Assembly (NCBI GenBank): GCA_016709145.1
Contig: JADJEK010000002.1
Coordinates: 62,001 to 126,000, forward strand
Length of the DNA: 64,000 nt
Reading direction: 5' to 3'
Source of the DNA: Planctomycetota bacterium
GTDB lineage: Bacteria; Planctomycetota; B15-G4; JADJEK01
Shown here in pieces: positions 60,357 through 64,000 of this stretch; the stretch's first letter is position 1; the number at the start of each line of letters is the position of its first letter. Made by a program: the position numbers and the translations under genes. Below the pieces are notes generated by a model. That model did not search any database, had not been told where the DNA came from, and worked only from the letters and a program-made list of their open reading frames with translations.

Positions 60357-62423
60357 TTGTCGGATGCCGGCGTGATGTCGCGAAGTCGATCGATCCATGT
60401 CGTCCTTCGGGTCGGGACGTGCATCGCGCGGGCGTTGCCGCTCGCGCTCGCGCTGCATGGCCTCGAGGCGCTGCTCACGGTCCGCATCGACAACGCGGCG
60501 ACGCGAGCACTCCCGGACGACGTGTTCACGCGGTACTGGATCGCCGTCGTACTCGCGGCCGGTGCGACCGCGTTCGTCTGCGGCCTGTTCTGCGCCGTCG
60601 TCGACCTGGTCGCGGAACGACTGGTCCGCGTGCTGGCGCCGGCGTTGCCCGGAATCGCGCTCGGCGTCGAGGCCTTGCGCAAGCTCGAGGACGTCCGCGG
60701 CCCGGAACTCGGCTGGTTCTGTGCGGCCGCGTTCGGTCTCGGCGGGCTCGTCGCGGCGTGGATGTGGTTGCGTCCGCCGGCCCGCGCGCGTCTCCAACAC
60801 GACGCCACCGCGTGGTGCGTTCTGATCGGCACGCTGATCGCAGCCGTCGGGGCCGCCGTCCTCGCGCGGGCGCCGGCGATCGGCGACTCGCGCGAATCCA
60901 CGCCGCTCGTGCCGTTGCCGAGCGCGCCGCGCGCGGATCTGCCGGTCGCGAAGAACCTCGTCGTGGTGCTGATCGACACGCTGCGTGCGGATCACCTGTC
61001 GTGCTACGGCTACGCGCGCAACACGTCGCCGCGGCTCGATGCGTTCGCGTCCACCGGCGTGCTGTTCGAGCAGTGCATGTCGCCGAAGCCGCAGACGACA
61101 CCCGCAGTCGCGTCGCTGTTCACCGGACTGTTCCCGCGTTCGACCGGCATCGTCAAGACGATGACCAGGCTGCTGCCGGAGTTCCGCACGCTGGCGGAGT
61201 GCACGAAGGACGCAGGGTTCGTCAACGTCGGCTGGTCCGCGAACGCGATGATCACGAAGGACTTCGAGTTCGATCAGGGTTTCGATGCTCTGACGTTCGT
61301 GCCGAACGCGAACCGCAGCGCGGAAGGAGCGGACGGCAAGCTCGTGACGACGGCCGCGTTGGAGCGGATCCGCGAACTGCGCGCCGACGGCAAGCGTCAC
61401 CTCGCGTACGTCCATATCGTCGAGCCGCATTCGCCGTATACGCCGCGACCCGAGGACCTGAAGCCATTGCGCGGCGATCCGCTGTACACGGCGACGCCGG
61501 ACACCGACCTCCGCCGCAACACGGTGTCCTATCTGGACGGCATCGTCGCGCACGTTTGGCACGATCAGGAGAAGGGCAACGGCAAGGGCTACGTCGCGCG
61601 CTACGACGCCGAGATCATGCACGCCGATCGCATCGTCGGCGAGTTCATCGATGCGCTCGATGCGCTCGGTGCGAAAGACGACACGGCGATCGTCGTCGTG
61701 GCGGACCACGGCGAATCGATGCTCGAACATCACGCGTGGTTCAACCACGGCATCACGGCGTACGAGGGCCAGGTGCACGTTCCATTGATCGTCCGTGCGC
61801 CCGGCGTCGCGGCCGGGACTCGCCGCGGCGACGTCGTGTCACTGGTCGGTCTGATGCCGACGTTGCTCGACCTCGTCGGAGTCGACCACGCCGGGGTCCC
61901 GGTCCAAGAACCGTCGTTCCACGCGCTGCTCGCGCCCGCGAACCCGACGTCGAACGATCGCTGGACGATGTTGTCGTCCGGCTACCACATGCAGAGGCTC
62001 GCGTTCGCGATCCGCACCGTCGGTGAGAAGTTCGTCGACAACAAGACGCGCCGTTCGCCGCTCGCGTTGTGCGCGACCGGAACGGTCTTGCGGCCGGGCA
62101 AGCGCTTCGAGCTCGCCCTGTCCCAGTTGCGCGACTACGAACTCGACGTCGAGCTGTACGACCTCCGCGCCGACGCGGGCGAGACGCGGAACCTCGCATA
62201 TGAGCGCCCGGATCGAACCGCGACTCTGCGCCAACACCTCGAGCGCTTCCGCGCGACGATCAAGCCGCCGAAGGTGCTGCCAAAGGTGCTGACCGGCGCG
62301 GAGTTGAGTCCGGAACTCGCCGCGGACGCTGCCGCCAACGGTTACATCGGCGGAGGCAAGGGCGGCGCGACGGGCGGCGACGCGACCGAATCCGAGGAAT
62401 CCGAGCGCGACGAGAGCAAATAG
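60357..62423 (+). CDS. Membrane-bound sulfatase-fold (alkaline phosphatase superfamily) protein
   Basis: 688 residues from a TTG with GGTGGAGG six bases upstream (GTG at 60327 and ATG at 60375 are alternatives). Four or five membrane segments occupy residues 1-190. The catalytic-type domain begins NLVVVLIDTLRADHLSCYGY and contains VVVADHGESMLEHHAWFNHG. The nucleophile position is QTTPAVASLFTGLFP: Thr instead of the Cys/Ser of CxPxR, as in the other sulfatase-like gene at 31697. It could be a phospho- or glycerol-phosphate transferase acting on surface polymers, fitting the neighbouring glycosyltransferase. The C-terminus is Gly/Ser/Glu-rich and disordered. Confidence 0.8.
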   Translation: MSDAGVMSRSRSIHVVLRVGTCIARALPLALALHGLEALLTVRIDNAATRALPDDVFTRYWIAVVLAAGATAFVCGLFCAVVDLVAERLVRVLAPALPGIALGVEALRKLEDVRGPELGWFCAAAFGLGGLVAAWMWLRPPARARLQHDATAWCVLIGTLIAAVGAAVLARAPAIGDSRESTPLVPLPSAPRADLPVAKNLVVVLIDTLRADHLSCYGYARNTSPRLDAFASTGVLFEQCMSPKPQTTPAVASLFTGLFPRSTGIVKTMTRLLPEFRTLAECTKDAGFVNVGWSANAMITKDFEFDQGFDALTFVPNANRSAEGADGKLVTTAALERIRELRADGKRHLAYVHIVEPHSPYTPRPEDLKPLRGDPLYTATPDTDLRRNTVSYLDGIVAHVWHDQEKGNGKGYVARYDAEIMHADRIVGEFIDALDALGAKDDTAIVVVADHGESMLEHHAWFNHGITAYEGQVHVPLIVRAPGVAAGTRRGDVVSLVGLMPTLLDLVGVDHAGVPVQEPSFHALLAPANPTSNDRWTMLSSGYHMQRLAFAIRTVGEKFVDNKTRRSPLALCATGTVLRPGKRFELALSQLRDYELDVELYDLRADAGETRNLAYERPDRTATLRQHLERFRATIKPPKVLPKVLTGAELSPELAADAAANGYIGGGKGGATGGDATESEESERDESK

Positions 62424-62428
62424 CGCCG

Positions 62429-62485
62429 TCCCCGGTCGCCGCCGGGGAACCGTCGCGCGGCGCGACACCCCCCGCACGGGCGGGG
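62429..62485 (+). terminator. Two consecutive GC hairpins behind the sulfatase-fold gene
   Basis: TCCCCGG-tcgccg-CCGGGGA (62429-62448) and CCCCGC-acgg-GCGGGG (62470-62485) followed by TTGTCC. They isolate the next gene from the one before it. Confidence 0.5.
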
Positions 62486-62629
62486 TTGTCCTAAGAATGA
62501 TGCGACGTCGCAGCGCGTCGAGCCGATATCGTGGGCAAGCGCGTTCCGACCGACGTGAACCGAACGGCGCCGTTCGGGTTCGGTGCGGGCGCGAGTTCGA
62601 TTCGTCTCAATTTCATGGAGGTCATCGCG

Positions 62630-63406
62630 ATGAGCATGTCGAAGTTCTTCTTCGCTTCGCTCGCGATCGCCGTCGCCAGCGTGGCCACGCTGGTGCCGGG
62701 CGCGAACGCAGGCTGAGGCGGCGGAGGCCGCAGCTCCGCCAGTTTGGCGAAGCTCACGATCGAGTGGGGAAAGCTCGCGAGTCCGACGGTCACCACCGGG
62801 AAGGGTGCAACCGAAGTCACGGACATGTCCAACGTGCGAGGGGTGTTGGAACCTTCCTTGCGTCAGTTCGAGCGTCCGATCCTCGTCTACCTCGAGTCCG
62901 CTCGCACGGAATCGAAGACGGACAAGGACAACATCGAAACGACGACCTTGAAGGACGAGCGCGTCGCGCTGTCGGCCAAGCTCTTCACCGCGGTGAAGAC
63001 GAACGCCGACGAGATGACGCAAGGCCATCCGTATTGGAAGTTCTTCGAGGGGCCGGCCCGACCGCGCTTCATGGTCTTCTCGTCGCAAGGCGAGTTGATC
63101 GGCAAGATCGAGGGCAATGTCTCCCCGACCAAGCTGTCGGATCTGATGAAGCGCGCGCTCCACGACGAGTTCGCCTTCTCGTTCGACCGCTGGGTCAAGG
63201 ACTACCAGAAGGTGCTCACGGGCATCGACAAGCTGGAAGGCCTGAAGAAGGCGCTCGATCAGAAAGCCGAGCGCGATACCTCGACCTCCGCCAAGCGTGA
63301 GATCGCGGAACGTCGCGAGAAGCTCGAAACCGAGTCGACGGCGCTCGTCAACGAGGAGAAGAAGCTCCTCGACCTGAAGCGCAAGGACGCGGTCGCGAAG
63401 AACTGA
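62630..63406 (+). CDS. Candidate selenoprotein: exported thioredoxin-like protein read through an in-frame TGA
   Basis: Translation should begin at ATG 62630, which has GGAGG eight bases upstream. It gives a signal peptide (MSMSKFFFASLAIAVASVAT..., ending GANAG) and meets TGA at 62714-62716, codon 29. The same frame then continues without a stop for 229 codons: GGGGRSSASLAKL, a thioredoxin-like domain (RPILVYLESAR, RPRFMVFSSQGELIGKIEG) and a charged coiled-coil tail. A perfect 7-bp stem-loop begins three bases after the TGA. If TGA is read as selenocysteine the product is 258 residues with Sec29 next to the signal cleavage site. Alternatives are a nonsense mutation, a sequencing error, or internal initiation at TTG 62744, which would give a protein without an export signal. 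Confidence 0.6.
62714..62740 (+). promoter_or_regulatory. In-frame TGA and SECIS-like stem-loop
   Basis: TGA (62714-62716), then GGC, then stem GGCGGAG (62720-62726), loop GCCGCAG, stem CTCCGCC (62734-62740). Bacterial SECIS elements lie immediately 3' of the UGA and have a G in the apical loop, as here. The UGA-to-loop distance (10 bases) is shorter than the usual 16-37. Confidence 0.45.
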
Positions 63407-63442
63407 GATCGTCCGGGGCCGGAATCCACGGCCCGCGAGAAC

Positions 63443-63480
63443 ACAGGCGGTGGGGCTCGTCCCCGCCGCCTGTTTCGTTG
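63443..63480 (+). terminator. Rho-independent terminator of the candidate selenoprotein gene
   Basis: Stem ACAGGCGG-TGGGG with CCCCG-CCGCCTGT (63443-63473) followed by TTCGTTG, 36 bases after the stop. Confidence 0.7.
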
Positions 63481-63593
63481 TCCGACGGGTGCCTGCGACA
63501 AATCGTGCTCGCTCGCGGGGATACCTTGCCGGTGGAGTCGACGCGGGCGATCTGGTTAGATCCCCGATCCTGTCCTTCACCCGGAGCGCCGTG

Positions 63594-64000
63594 GTGCGAA
63601 GTCGCGCCAACCTCGACCGTCCGCAAGGCAAGAAGCCGGCCTGGATCCGCGTCCAGGCCCCGGGCGGCGAGAACTACGTGCGCATCAAGGAGACGCTGCG
63701 CGAGCGCGGGCTCCACACCGTCTGCGAAGAAGCACGCTGCCCGAACCTCGGGGAATGCTGGCGCGGGGGCACGGCCACCTTCATGTTGCTCGGCGACACG
63801 TGCACGCGCGCCTGCGCGTTCTGCGCCGTCAAGACCGGCAACCCGAAGGGCATCGTCGACGACGGCGAACCCGAGAAGATCGCTGCGGCCGTCGGCGCAC
63901 TGAAGTTGCGCTACGTCGTGCTGACGACCGTCGACCGCGACGATCTCGCCGATGGCGGAGCCGCGCACTACGCGGCATCGGTGCGAGCGATCCGCACGCA
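63594..64000 (+). CDS. lipA: Lipoyl synthase (start; gene runs off the right edge)
   Basis: About 135 residues are visible from GTG 63594 (GGAG seven bases upstream; GTG 63591 is possible). The auxiliary [4Fe-4S] site CEEARCPNLGEC and the radical SAM site CTRACAFC, with GTATFMLLGD between them, are diagnostic of LipA, followed by AVKTGNP and VVLTTVDRDDLADGGA. It inserts two sulfurs into octanoyl groups on lipoate-dependent enzymes. The reading frame is intact to the window end. Confidence 0.96.
   Translation, partial: MRSRANLDRPQGKKPAWIRVQAPGGENYVRIKETLRERGLHTVCEEARCPNLGECWRGGTATFMLLGDTCTRACAFCAVKTGNPKGIVDDGEPEKIAAAVGALKLRYVVLTTVDRDDLADGGAAHYAASVRAIRT

Noticed and set aside
62744..63406. Thioredoxin-like gene starting independently at TTG 62744
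   Set aside because: It would lack an export signal although a signal-peptide ORF in the same frame lies directly upstream with a better ribosome site. Kept only as an alternative.
1..64000. CRISPR array or cas genes
   Set aside because: No regularly spaced short direct repeats and no Cas motifs were found anywhere.

Overview
The window looks like a high-GC chromosome, most likely from a Planctomycetota bacterium. This is an inference from content rather than from a marker gene. The evidence is the abundance of large secreted proteins with FG-GAP and prepeptidase-like domains, two sulfatase-fold enzymes, a B12-type radical SAM protein, weak or absent Shine-Dalgarno sites on housekeeping genes, and frequent GTG and TTG starts. 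Chromosomal genes prefer GCG, TCG and CGC codons. One block (13.1-20.9 kb) uses GCC, AGC, CTG and AAG instead and looks foreign.

Layout. (1) 1-3.8 kb: the end of one M14 carboxypeptidase, a complete second one, a TPR lipoprotein, and a small zinc-ribbon protein whose last codons run into a tRNA(CAU) gene. (2) 3.8-22.9 kb: a genomic island of about 19 kb integrated into the 3' half of that tRNA. A 46-nt direct repeat (42 of 46 identical) marks its ends. The left arm carries a tyrosine integrase, a small XRE regulator with a compact promoter and operator, a primase-helicase fusion, two excisionase-like HTH proteins and two unknown proteins. The right arm is cargo: an exported FG-GAP protein, a type I restriction-modification operon (hsdM-hsdS-small ORF-hsdR-YgjP-like metallopeptidase) full of single-base frameshifts, and two exported proteins of unknown function. 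(3) 22.9-31.2 kb: a perfect 34-bp inverted repeat, small exported proteins, a DUF486 membrane protein, a ribosome-hibernation-like protein, an H1-like basic/acidic protein and a hybrid PAS sensor kinase. (4) 31.3-31.5 kb: a tiny minus-strand transcription unit with an exceptionally long Shine-Dalgarno match, a 12-codon ORF and a rho-independent terminator. (5) 31.7-38.9 kb: a sulfatase-fold protein, then purA, uppS, cdsA, phoH and ybeY packed head to tail. (6) 39.2-46.0 kb: a giant secreted protein and a subtilase that share N-terminal domains. (7) 46.1-55.5 kb: a minus-strand series with a B12-radical SAM protein, a three-gene exported-protein operon, a GH3/NagZ-like enzyme and an unknown 410-residue protein. 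(8) 55.9-64 kb: a DUF255 thioredoxin-like protein overlapping an EboE-type TIM barrel, a glycosyltransferase, a second sulfatase-fold membrane protein, a probable selenoprotein read through an in-frame TGA, and the start of lipA.

The three observations most worth following are these. First, the candidate selenoprotein at 62630-63406: a signal peptide, an in-frame TGA with a stem-loop just behind it, then a thioredoxin-like domain in the same frame. Second, the mini-transcript at 31307-31459, whose ribosome-binding site could pair with about 17 nt of the 16S rRNA 3' end. Third, the island junctions, where the element replaced the tRNA T-arm by a compensated variant and removed the encoded CCA.

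Limits: all family assignments come from reading motifs by eye. No alignments, database searches or RNA folding programs were run.
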